In this document: positions 1 to 5,648 of the stretch, one piece after another
Layout of the letters: the number at the start of each line of letters is the position of its first letter
How positions within the stretch are numbered: position 1 is the first letter of the stretch
Assembly (NCBI GenBank): GCA_002483765.1
Contig: DLIO01000078.1
Span: 1-6,600 of the forward strand
Source: Lentisphaeria bacterium UBA7640
Lineage (GTDB): Bacteria > Verrucomicrobiota > Lentisphaeria > Victivallales > Victivallaceae
Direction of reading: 5' to 3'
DNA length: 6,600 bases
Notes under the pieces: generated by a model
Databases searched by the model: none
Seen by the model: only the letters and a program-made list of their open reading frames with translations
What the model was told of the DNA's origin: nothing
Position numbers and translations under genes: made by a program

Positions 1-20
1 ACACAAAATGCAGAAGAGCC

Positions 21-47
21 ATAAAATAGTTTTTAACTTTGCGCGCG
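21..47 (+). repeat. Dispersed repeat, copy 1 (left arm only)
   Basis: The 27 bases at 21-47 match 1214-1240 at 26 of 27 positions: a 19-base identical AT-rich part (ATAAAATAGTTTTTAACTT), one mismatch (T40 against A1233), then GCGCGCG. Copy 2 continues into a full inverted repeat, whereas here the sequence passes into unrelated DNA (AATGAATTTAG), so this copy is a half element or a decayed one. It lies upstream of the perR-like gene and before its promoter. The function is unknown. Confidence 0.75.
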
Positions 48-123
48 AATGAATTTAGAACCATAACCTTGACGCAAATACATTCCATTCATCTTCAAAA
101 ATCAAAAAAAGCTACAAAAGCAT

Positions 124-151
124 TTGACAATTCATAAATAAATGTTATAGT
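124..151 (+). promoter_or_regulatory. Sigma70-type promoter of the perR-like operon
   Basis: A perfect -35 TTGACA (124-129) is followed by a 16-base spacer and -10 TATAGT (146-151, five of six consensus bases). Transcription would begin near 157-159 and leave a leader of about 35 bases before the ATG at 193. It is the clearest -35/-10 pair in the window. Confidence 0.7.
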
Positions 152-159
152 TATTAGCA
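145..159 (+). promoter_or_regulatory. Candidate PerR/Fur-type operator
   Basis: The 15 bases TTATAGTTATTAGCA match the PerR box TTATAATnATTATAA at 11 of 14 informative positions (6/7 in the left half, 5/7 in the right). The site covers the -10 element, where a bound repressor would block RNA polymerase, so it suggests autoregulation by the adjacent perR-like product. AT-rich DNA produces such partial matches easily, so this is inference. Confidence 0.4.
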
Positions 160-192
160 TGTTGAGTAAATATAACTTTAAAAGATAATTTA

Positions 193-642
193 ATGAAAGA
201 ACAGAAGTATCAAAAATTTTCAGAGATTTGTAAAAAAAATGGATTAAAATGCACTTCGCAACGATTTGCGGTTTACGATTTTATCGCTGACAATCTCACT
301 CATCCAGATGTTAATTCAGTATGGAGCCAGGTTAAAAAAAATTCTCCCGCTATTACTCGCGAGAGCGTTTACCGCATTCTGAATGAGTTTGTTAGCGTTG
401 GTATTATATATCGCTTAGATCATGTCACCAGTGCCTGCTATGACAGCCAAACTGGCCCGCACGGTCATTTTATTTGTGAAACTTGCGGAGAAATCACCGA
501 TTTCGCCATGCCTTCCGAAGTGACGTTGCCGATTGATAGCGTCAACGGAAAGGTTCGCCATATTGAATTACGAATCACAGGGATTTGTGATAAATGTAAC
601 CAAGTCAAGACTCTAAACAACAAGGGAGAAAATCATGACTAG
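193..642 (+). CDS. perR: Fur-family metalloregulator, PerR-like
   Basis: This is a 149-residue DNA-binding repressor of the Fur superfamily, the usual length for the family. The N-terminal winged helix spans about 8-80 (helix-turn-helix around TRESVYRILNEF). The C-terminal dimerisation and metal domain carries both structural zinc pairs, C95xxC98 and C132xxC135. Ligands that line up with the Bacillus PerR regulatory site are visible: H37, D84, H90, H92 and D103. The Asp at 103, where Fur proteins tend to have Glu, favours PerR (metal-catalysed peroxide sensing) over iron-sensing Fur, although Fur- or Zur-like roles remain possible. There is no convincing Shine-Dalgarno before the ATG, only an A-rich AAAAGA. 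The start is chosen because family alignment puts H37 at the PerR position. The gene overlaps the next one by 8 bases. A PerR-box-like site on its own promoter suggests autorepression. Confidence 0.88.
   Translation: MKEQKYQKFSEICKKNGLKCTSQRFAVYDFIADNLTHPDVNSVWSQVKKNSPAITRESVYRILNEFVSVGIIYRLDHVTSACYDSQTGPHGHFICETCGEITDFAMPSEVTLPIDSVNGKVRHIELRITGICDKCNQVKTLNNKGENHD
624..628 (+). promoter_or_regulatory. Ribosome binding site for the pterin synthase-like gene
   Basis: GGGAG lies 6 bases before the ATG at 635, inside the last codons of the perR-like gene. It supports the overlapping start at 635 rather than any later one. Confidence 0.65.
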
Positions 643-1114
643 ATCGATTACCAAACTCAACCTCCAGTACGCCCATCGTTTTTTGGGTTATGAAGGAGAA
701 GCCCAGTATCTTCACGGACATACTGGTGGCTTGACCATTGAAGTCGGAGGCAACATTGATGTACGCACTGGATTCGTTCATCCATGTAACAGTATCAAAA
801 AGACTGCTTGGGATGTTTTGAAAAACTTCGACCACGCGCTGATTTTGCAGAAAGAAGATCCGTTGCTTCCAGGCGTTTTTGACGCTTATGAAAAACAGGG
901 GATTCGTAACGGCGCGCCGACGAATACGATGCTCGGTTTACCGATTGACAACGCATTAGCCAAAGCATATCCAGAATGCCGTTTGGTGGTGGTCACCAAG
1001 GTCGCAACTTGCGAGAATTTGCTTGAGGTGTTTTATTCGCTCTTGAAGGATAAACTCAATATTAAAAAAATGACGTTTACATCCGGCGATAATTGCGCTT
1101 CAATGAAATTCTAA
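635..1114 (+). CDS. 6-pyruvoyl-tetrahydropterin synthase / QueD family protein, catalytic Cys absent
   Basis: This 159-residue protein belongs to the PTPS/QueD superfamily (COG0720 type), whose members act on dihydroneopterin triphosphate or dihydroneopterin in queuosine, biopterin or folate synthesis. The zinc-binding histidines are present: H14 (QYAHRF) and H27/H29 (LHGH). The catalytic D66-H67 (FDHALIL) and the T125xE127N substrate-binding segment also remain. Three usual features are missing. The Cys four residues before the HGH is Ala23, with a Glu at 22. The VIDF-like strand reads FVHPC (47-51). The C-terminal Glu motif is replaced by SGDNCAS. An insertion of about 40 residues lies between DHALIL and TCENLL compared with E. 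coli QueD. The known PTPS-III subfamily replaces Cys with Glu and substitutes for dihydroneopterin aldolase, so a PTPS-III-like or novel activity is possible. The gene overlaps perR by 8 bases and ends at a terminator. Confidence 0.8.
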   Translation: MTRSITKLNLQYAHRFLGYEGEAQYLHGHTGGLTIEVGGNIDVRTGFVHPCNSIKKTAWDVLKNFDHALILQKEDPLLPGVFDAYEKQGIRNGAPTNTMLGLPIDNALAKAYPECRLVVVTKVATCENLLEVFYSLLKDKLNIKKMTFTSGDNCASMKF

Positions 1115-1142
1115 CCGTTTTTGTCAGAAAATATTTTGACAT

Positions 1143-1171
1143 AGAGCCGTCTGCCAAGACGGCTCTTTTTT
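1143..1171 (+). terminator. Rho-independent terminator of the perR-pterin synthase operon
   Basis: A perfect 9-base stem (AGAGCCGTC 1143-1151 with GACGGCTCT 1158-1166) closes a six-base loop TGCCAA and runs into a T6 tract (1166-1171). It starts 28 bases after the stop codon of the pterin synthase-like gene. Confidence 0.9.
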
Positions 1172-1213
1172 ATTTGAGCTTATCGTTAACCATTTGCCAT
1201 CACAAAAAATGAT

Positions 1214-1263
1214 ATAAAATAGTTTTTAACTTAGCGCGCGCATAATGCGCGCGCGAAGTTAAA
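1214..1263 (+). repeat. Dispersed repeat copy 2 with a long GC-alternating inverted repeat
   Basis: Bases 1214-1240 repeat 21-47 almost exactly. Here the element goes on to form a long hairpin. The left arm 1225-1241 is TTTAACTT, then A, then GCGCGCGC. The loop is ATAAT (1242-1246). The right arm 1247-1263 is GCGCGCGC, then G, then AAGTTAAA. Sixteen of 17 arm positions pair; the only mismatch is A1233 against G1255. There is no T-tract after it and a good terminator lies just upstream, so it does not look like a simple terminator. It resembles a REP-like or MITE-like intergenic palindrome. Confidence 0.8.
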
Positions 1264-1340
1264 GTAGGAAGTTATATAGTATAACGTTGTCTCGTAGATT
1301 GATTTTTTTTGCCTTAGAGCTTTATATTTTCCGATTGTCG

Positions 1341-1349
1341 TGATATAAT
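1341..1349 (+). promoter_or_regulatory. Extended -10 promoter of pgi
   Basis: A perfect TATAAT (1344-1349) is preceded by TGA, giving the extended -10 TGnTATAAT. No good -35 is seen at the right distance, which is tolerated for extended -10 promoters. Transcription would start near 1356, giving a leader of about 47 bases that contains the pgi ribosome binding site. Confidence 0.6.
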
Positions 1350-1389
1350 AGCTTTGTATAAAGTCACACGTCAGGATTACATAAATTAC

Positions 1390-1394
1390 AGGAG
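1390..1394 (+). promoter_or_regulatory. Ribosome binding site that fixes the pgi start
   Basis: AGGAG lies 8 bases before the ATG at 1403. The in-frame TTG at 1397 would be only 2 bases away, too close to be used, so the ATG is preferred. Confidence 0.75.
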
Positions 1395-1402
1395 TTTTGC
1401 AA

Positions 1403-2980
1403 ATGAATAATCAGCAATGGATTGAACGGAATCGGCGCTACACTATGGTTTGTCCGAAAAGTGGTTTTACTTTCAGTGCCGCTGGCATGAAGTTTGAACA
1501 GAATCAACTTGACGCTTTAAAAGATAAATTCGCCGCCGCACATATTGAAATGAAGAAAATTGTAGCTGGAGAAATTAAGAATCCAGACGAACAACGTCAA
1601 GTTACTCATTTTTCAGATCGTCTAGAGTATCGCTCATCTGTGTTATTTAATGAGGTCGAACAGTTCGCCGAAGCGCTGCGTTCTGGGAAGATTTTGGGAA
1701 TGACTGGCAAAAAAATTGATGCCGCTATTATCAACGGTATTGGTGGCTCTGCGCTTGGGCCTCAATTGATGAATTATGCCATTAATGGCCCATATTGGAA
1801 TGAACTATCTGGCGCACAACGCCGCGATTTTTTGAAAATATATTTTTTAGACAACACTGATCCTGCTGGCTTTGCTGATGTTACTCAAGTCATTGATCCT
1901 GAAACTACTTTGGTGGTCAACATCTCCAAATCTGGAGGAACTCAAGAAACAAAAAATAACGCTATCGCGCTACAAAATTTTTATAAAGCTAAAAAGATAG
2001 ATTATTCTCAACACTTCACGGCTATTACAATGAGCGGCAGCACTTTAGATCAACAAGCCCGTTCCGAAAAATGGTTGAAGGTTTTTGAGATGGCGGAATC
2101 CATCGGTGGACGCACCAGCGAAACTAGCGTTGTCGGACATTTGCCGGCGGCGTTGGCAGGCATCGATTTCGCAGCATTTTTAGACGGGGCGTGCACAATG
2201 GATAATTGGACACGCTTGCCAAGGATTGAAAAAAATCCGGCATATTTAATGTCTGCAATGTGGTATATTGCCGGTAACGGTCGCGGCGATCGCAACGCTG
2301 TGATTGTGCCATATTCAGATCGATTATTGCTGCTATCGCGTTATTTTCAACAGTTGATCATGGAAAGCCTTGGCAAAGAGTTAGATCTGGATGGCAAAGT
2401 GGTTCATCAAGGTTTAAATGTCTTTGGCAATAAAGGCGGCACCGACGCTCACGCTTTTATTCAACAACTGAATGACGGCCGCGATGATTTCTTCGTAACC
2501 TTTATTGAAGTGCTGAAAAATGCCATGTCATTGCCAATAAATAAAGATATGGAGATGGGCGATTATCTTCACGGTTTCCGCGAAGGATTATCGGCTGCTT
2601 TGCGTTCTAAAGGACGCCAAGCTATGCAAATTACGATCAGCGAAATCAGCCCGTTCAATTTAGGAATGATCATCGCGCTTTATGAACGTGCGGTCGCGGT
2701 CTATGCAGAATTGATCCATGTTAACGCATTCCATCAACCAGGAGTACAAGCGTATAAACTCGCTGCCGGCAACATTTTAGAATTACGTGCACATGTGATG
2801 GCCGGTTTAGAAAACTTGGACTTTGGTGGCAGTGCGGCTGAAATCGCGCAGAAACTTGGAGTTCCTGAGTCTAAGATCGAAATCGGTTCATTATTGGATA
2901 AAGCCGCCGCTAATAATCATTCCGTAAAGCGTGAGTGGAATAGTACAAATAAAAATTGGGTTTATACAACAGCCGATTAA
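1403..2980 (+). CDS. pgi: Glucose-6-phosphate isomerase
   Basis: This cytoplasmic enzyme interconverts glucose 6-phosphate and fructose 6-phosphate in glycolysis and gluconeogenesis. It has 525 residues from the ATG chosen by its SD. Family landmarks in order are: GIGGSALGP (112-120), the sugar-phosphate loop SKSGGT (175-180), GGRTSETSVVG (235-245), the catalytic Glu321 in QLIMESLGK, His350 in GGTDAHAF, and Lys452 in GVQAYKLAA, which corresponds to the ring-opening/phosphate-site lysine. All expected catalytic positions are kept. After about residue 470 a tail of some 55 residues (AAEIAQKLG, then a basic WNSTNKNWVY end) reads like a small helix-turn-helix or winged fold; its role is unknown. 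The shape is closer to the diverged isomerases of environmental phyla than to E. coli Pgi. Glycerate kinase follows after 2 bases and is probably coupled. Confidence 0.95.
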   Translation: MNNQQWIERNRRYTMVCPKSGFTFSAAGMKFEQNQLDALKDKFAAAHIEMKKIVAGEIKNPDEQRQVTHFSDRLEYRSSVLFNEVEQFAEALRSGKILGMTGKKIDAAIINGIGGSALGPQLMNYAINGPYWNELSGAQRRDFLKIYFLDNTDPAGFADVTQVIDPETTLVVNISKSGGTQETKNNAIALQNFYKAKKIDYSQHFTAITMSGSTLDQQARSEKWLKVFEMAESIGGRTSETSVVGHLPAALAGIDFAAFLDGACTMDNWTRLPRIEKNPAYLMSAMWYIAGNGRGDRNAVIVPYSDRLLLLSRYFQQLIMESLGKELDLDGKVVHQGLNVFGNKGGTDAHAFIQQLNDGRDDFFVTFIEVLKNAMSLPINKDMEMGDYLHGFREGLSAALRSKGRQAMQITISEISPFNLGMIIALYERAVAVYAELIHVNAFHQPGVQAYKLAAGNILELRAHVMAGLENLDFGGSAAEIAQKLGVPESKIEIGSLLDKAAANNHSVKREWNSTNKNWVYTTAD

Positions 2981-2982
2981 AT

Positions 2983-4092
2983 ATGAAAATTATTATTGCA
3001 ACGGATTCGTTTAAAGGAGCATTACGTAGTTCTGAAGTTTGTGCAGCGATCATGCGCGGTCTATGTCGTGCTTTGCCAGATGCTGAATTGATCGCAGTGC
3101 CGATGGCCGATGGTGGTGAAGGTACAGTTCACGCGGTTATCCAAGCCACTGGCGGGATTCTGCGCCAAGCTGAAGTTCGCGATCCGTTGATGAAGCGAGT
3201 GAACGCAGAATATGGTTTAACACCCGAACCGCGCTGTTGTGCCGTATTCGAAATGGCCGCAGCTAGTGGCATCGAACTTCTGTTGCCTAATCAACTTAAT
3301 CCATTAAAAACAACGACTTTTGGGACTGGCCAAATGTTGCTCAAGATGCTGGACGATGGTGCAGAAGAGATTTTGCTGGGTATCGGCGGCAGTGCAACGG
3401 TTGACGGCGGAGCTGGCATGATGCAAGCTCTTGGAGCACAGTTACTGGATGAGTTCGGTAATATTTTACCTGACGGCGTTGGTGGAGGAGATTTGTGTCG
3501 TATTGCCAAAATTGATCTATCGGGACTAGATTCGCGACTTCGACGGTGTCATTTTAATGTTGCTTGTGATGTCAACGTGCCGTTGCTCGGCCCAACCGGC
3601 GCTGCGCGAATGTTCGGACCACAAAAGGGTGCAACTCCGGCGATGGTTGAAACTCTGGAACGTAATTTAGCGCATTGGGCTGAAATTACTGGCGAGAGTT
3701 GTTCTACCCCGGGCGATGGTGCTGCTGGCGGATTGGGTTTTGCACTAAGAGCTTTGTTAAATGCTCAAATCTCATCTGGCGCTGAACTGGTTATTGAAAT
3801 CACTGATTTAGTAAAGAAAATGGATGGCGCAGATTTGGTTATTACTGGCGAAGGGTGTTCTGACGAACAAACTTCCACGGGCAAGCTTTGCGCCACGGTG
3901 GCTATGGCTGCGCGAAATATAAATATTCCAACAATCTTGCTTTCTGGTGCGTTAAAAGGTGATTTTTCTGATATCTTTCTTGCTGCGTGGAGTATCGCGA
4001 GGGGACCTTGCAAACTTGATGAAGCAATCCAAAACACAGCGGTAAACCTCGAAATGGCGGCAACTAACATTGGCAATATGATGAAATTATAA
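2983..4092 (+). CDS. glxK: Glycerate 2-kinase (GlxK/GarK family)
   Basis: This kinase phosphorylates D-glycerate with ATP; the family (PF02595 type) generally makes 2-phosphoglycerate, which enters lower glycolysis. The protein has 369 residues, typical for the family. Motifs are: ATDSFKG (6-12), PMADGGEGT (40-48), GIGGSATVDGGAGMMQALG (133-151), GDGAAGGLGFAL (244-255) and VITGEGCSDEQTSTGK (286-301). In the last one the usual GEGRID reads GEGCSD, while the D-x-Q-T and GK positions remain. The ATG at 2983 is chosen because the protein then begins MKIIIATDSFKG exactly as the family does; the in-frame TTG at 2956 would add nine residues from within pgi. Only 2 bases separate it from the pgi stop, and no SD is visible, so translation probably depends on ribosomes finishing pgi. 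No clear terminator follows. The alternative name garK cannot be excluded. Confidence 0.93.
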   Translation: MKIIIATDSFKGALRSSEVCAAIMRGLCRALPDAELIAVPMADGGEGTVHAVIQATGGILRQAEVRDPLMKRVNAEYGLTPEPRCCAVFEMAAASGIELLLPNQLNPLKTTTFGTGQMLLKMLDDGAEEILLGIGGSATVDGGAGMMQALGAQLLDEFGNILPDGVGGGDLCRIAKIDLSGLDSRLRRCHFNVACDVNVPLLGPTGAARMFGPQKGATPAMVETLERNLAHWAEITGESCSTPGDGAAGGLGFALRALLNAQISSGAELVIEITDLVKKMDGADLVITGEGCSDEQTSTGKLCATVAMAARNINIPTILLSGALKGDFSDIFLAAWSIARGPCKLDEAIQNTAVNLEMAATNIGNMMKL

Positions 4093-4128
4093 ACCATCCA
4101 CAACCGGCAAATGATATATTCTAGATTT

Positions 4129-4154
4129 TTTTAAAACATAAATTTATTTTAAAA
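4129..4154 (+). repeat. AT-only imperfect inverted repeat, possible UP element
   Basis: The stretch TTTTAAAACATAAA followed directly by TTTATTTTAAAA forms 12-base arms with a two-base (CA) bulge and almost no loop. It sits immediately upstream of a -35 element at 4158, where AT-rich DNA often acts as an RNA polymerase UP element. Base composition alone could explain the symmetry. Confidence 0.35.
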
Positions 4155-4157
4155 TGC

Positions 4158-4186
4158 TTGAAGAATCTTTCGCGATATGGTAATAT
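4158..4186 (+). promoter_or_regulatory. Promoter of the membrane protein-lipoprotein-lexA cluster
   Basis: TTGAAG (4158-4163), a 17-base spacer and TAATAT (4181-4186), with TG at 4178-4179 giving an extended -10. Transcription would start near 4192, about 25-40 bases before the first gene. No comparable promoter is obvious before the two lipoprotein genes or lexA, so this one may serve all four. Confidence 0.5.
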
Positions 4187-4215
4187 ATGACTGATGGTTT
4201 TGAATAAACGAATAG

Positions 4216-4587
4216 ATGGTAGTGGAAGTTATGAGTAGACGAAGACATCTTGGAACTGTATACGAAAGTTATCCCGCGAAAGACTTTCAGTCAAAAATTG
4301 TTGTATTCATTTTTAAATTGGTTACGATGGCCGTTTCCTGTTTGATTTGGGCTGGTATTTTTTACATGAGTTTAGCAATTGTTAATTTTTTGCGGGTCAA
4401 TTTGCTGGAAAAAGAGGAGATGTCGCTTCGGGCATTGTTTGAGTCGGACGGAGGACAATGGACATTCTGGGGAATGAGCATTTTAATCTGTGTTTATATC
4501 TTGCTTAGTAAAATCGGTTCTCGTAAAAAAAGTGATAGGTCTAAAGAGGTTCGCTCTAAAAGTATTTATGAAATTAATCAGCAATAA
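4216..4587 (+). CDS. Small membrane protein of unknown function, two or more helices
   Basis: I do not recognise this 123-residue protein. It has a basic N-terminus (SRRRH), a long hydrophobic stretch at about 26-59 that could hold one or two membrane helices, a charged loop at about 60-83 (LLEKEEMSLRALFESDGG), a second hydrophobic segment at about 84-101 (MSILICVYILLSKIG), and a very basic tail (RKKSDRSKEVRSK) that is probably cytoplasmic by the positive-inside rule. The start is uncertain. ATG 4216 has no SD. ATG 4231 (protein MSRRRHLG...) has purines GGAAG only 2 bases away, but gives a more natural N-terminus. The 3' end overlaps the next gene by 20 bases, suggesting co-expression with that lipoprotein. 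It could be an assembly partner of the lipoproteins, but this is context only. Confidence 0.65.
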   Translation: MVVEVMSRRRHLGTVYESYPAKDFQSKIVVFIFKLVTMAVSCLIWAGIFYMSLAIVNFLRVNLLEKEEMSLRALFESDGGQWTFWGMSILICVYILLSKIGSRKKSDRSKEVRSKSIYEINQQ

Positions 4588-5092
4588 ATTTATTATCCTT
4601 ACAGTTTTTTTGAGTGTGTTTGTTTTAGGCGCTGGATGCCGCCACCACGAACAGGGCTTAATGCTGGTGGAAAAAACTAGTTTCAACAAGGTTCCAGAAT
4701 ACAATCTCAAACTAATTATCCCTTTATCGCAACGGAAGTTACAGGTCGGAGCGAAGACGGAAATAACCTTGTCCTTGATGAACTATGGTGACAAAGGGAT
4801 TATGCTCGAAGATTGGAGATTGCGCGAACACGAAAACATTCGCCTCTATTATCGTGCTTACGAACCTAGTCTTGATAAATTTAATGTAACGGAACCGGGT
4901 TGGATACGTGTTGAACCAAAGTCAAAACTTCCAGTTCGTTATAACACCCAAACCATTGCTCCTGGGAATTTCTTTTCTATTAGTACAAATTTCCCATTTT
5001 CAGAGCAGAGCGGTAAATACTGGGTTGTGGCTGAGTTGACCTTGACTAGTGTTGATGTTCGTAGCGAAGCTGCAATCATAGAAATAGAATAA
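4568..5092 (+). CDS. Putative lipoprotein with beta-rich domain
   Basis: This is a 174-residue exported protein that I cannot assign to a named family. From ATG 4568 it has a short basic start (MKLISNK), a hydrophobic core (about 8-20) and LGAGC ending at Cys24, the probable lipidated residue; Gly at -3 is a weak lipobox. The mature part alternates short hydrophobic strands with turns (KLIIPLSQRKLQVGAKTEITLSLMNY is cut here at its ends: strands about 42-65), followed by WIRVEPKSKLP and YWVVAELTL, which suggests an Ig-like or other beta-sandwich fold. The frame is open upstream to 4490, but translation from there would put 26 residues, including VKSVLVKKV, ahead of a perfect signal peptide, so ATG 4568 is preferred. 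It overlaps the upstream membrane protein gene by 20 bases without an SD at normal distance, which points to translational coupling. Its stop codon lies at the edge of the octanucleotide repeat. Confidence 0.7.
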   Translation: MKLISNKFIILTVFLSVFVLGAGCRHHEQGLMLVEKTSFNKVPEYNLKLIIPLSQRKLQVGAKTEITLSLMNYGDKGIMLEDWRLREHENIRLYYRAYEPSLDKFNVTEPGWIRVEPKSKLPVRYNTQTIAPGNFFSISTNFPFSEQSGKYWVVAELTLTSVDVRSEAAIIEIE

Positions 5093-5138
5093 CCAAATAA
5101 CCAAATAACCAAATAACCAAATAACCAAATAACCAAAG
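5088..5138 (+). repeat. Octanucleotide tandem repeat (AACCAAAT)
   Basis: Five exact copies of AACCAAAT (5091-5130) are followed by a sixth with one change (AACCAAAG, 5131-5138), and the period extends a few bases left to 5088. The tract covers the stop codon of the upstream lipoprotein gene and runs up to the SD of the next gene, filling nearly all of the 58-base gap. A pure array like this is prone to slippage. Read on the other strand it encodes a spurious repeating VIWLFGYL peptide. Confidence 0.95.
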
Positions 5139-5140
5139 GT

Positions 5141-5145
5141 AGGTG
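5141..5145 (+). promoter_or_regulatory. Ribosome binding site directly after the tandem repeat
   Basis: AGGTG ends 5 bases before the ATG at 5151, and a second AAGG (5136-5139) overlaps the last repeat unit. Because the array abuts the SD, changes in repeat number would alter sequence just 5' of it without moving the SD relative to the start codon. Confidence 0.5.
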
Positions 5146-5150
5146 CCACG

Positions 5151-5627
5151 ATGAGAAAAATTATGATGTTGTGTACAATGGCGATAATCGCAACTTTTGT
5201 CTCCGGTTGCGTTGGAACGAAAGTCGCAGAATTCAAGCTTAAACATTTTGAAGAAGATGAGAAAGACCAAATTGAAGCAATCGGTCGCCAATATGGAGAG
5301 AGCTTATTTGAAGCAATTAAGACCCGCGACTATGAGCTGTTCGGTAAATACTTAACGCCTGAGGCCAAAGAAGCCATGAGCTTGAAACTGTTCAACGAAA
5401 GTTGTGAAAAACTGGTCAAACAGAATGGTGACATTGGCGAAGCGACATATCTTGGCAATATGAGTCCCAATACTTTGATGCGCAATTTCTTGTGGAAAGT
5501 TGAATTTAAAAAACCGGTATCACAACCAGACTCTCCCAGCACATTGTTAATCTATGACCGTTTGTTTAATGTCTCCTTTGTCAAAATCGGGGAAGAATAT
5601 CAGATTATCGGATTCCATTTAATGTGA
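5151..5627 (+). CDS. Putative small lipoprotein, NTF2/DUF3887-like
   Basis: This is a 158-residue exported protein. The signal peptide is clear: MRKIMM, a hydrophobic core (7-17) and the lipobox VSGC with Cys20 as the lipidated residue, so it should sit in the inner or outer membrane. The mature part opens with a charged helix (KLKHFEEDEKDQIEAI). It then shows the pattern of helix, 'ydelFgkyLtpEak', 'SLKLFNESCEKLVKQNGDIGEATYL' (split at about 84-108), and terminal strands LFNVSFVKIGEEYQIIGFHL, which resembles small NTF2-like domains such as DUF3887, where a cone-shaped fold often binds a ligand. This fold is inferred by eye. It is separated from the preceding lipoprotein by the octanucleotide array and lies 21 bases before lexA. 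Confidence 0.75.
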   Translation: MRKIMMLCTMAIIATFVSGCVGTKVAEFKLKHFEEDEKDQIEAIGRQYGESLFEAIKTRDYELFGKYLTPEAKEAMSLKLFNESCEKLVKQNGDIGEATYLGNMSPNTLMRNFLWKVEFKKPVSQPDSPSTLLIYDRLFNVSFVKIGEEYQIIGFHLM

Positions 5628-5648
5628 ATCTAATGAAATGCGATAAAG

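Noticed and set aside
605..835. Minus-strand frame opposite the pterin synthase-like gene
   Set aside because: It lies fully over well-supported coding sequence and has no recognisable motif or initiation signal.
1397..1402. TTG 1397 as the start of pgi
   Set aside because: It is only 2 bases from the AGGAG site; ATG 1403 has ideal spacing.
2050..2312. Two minus-strand frames inside pgi
   Set aside because: They are shadow frames of a gene with a full set of conserved isomerase motifs.
2956..2982. TTG 2956 as the start of glycerate kinase
   Set aside because: It would add nine residues from inside pgi; the family N-terminus MKIIIATDSFKG starts at ATG 2983.
3291..4103. Minus-strand frames inside glycerate kinase
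   Set aside because: Pro/Ser-rich or low-complexity shadow translations of the strongly conserved kinase frame.
4093..4157. A terminator after glycerate kinase
   Set aside because: There is a T7 run at 4126-4132 but no GC-containing stem before it; the only symmetry is AT-only and more likely part of the next promoter.
4490..4567. Longer N-terminus for the first lipoprotein
   Set aside because: The extension overlaps the membrane protein gene and would bury the signal peptide that begins cleanly at ATG 4568.
5091..5138. CRISPR array or origin iterons
   Set aside because: The units are 8 bases long, directly adjacent and without spacers, and no replication or Cas gene is nearby.
4939..5291. 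Minus-strand frames with repeated VIWLFGYL that look like hydrophobic membrane peptides
   Set aside because: They are a translation of the AACCAAAT array on the opposite strand of two lipoprotein genes; no SD or terminator supports them.
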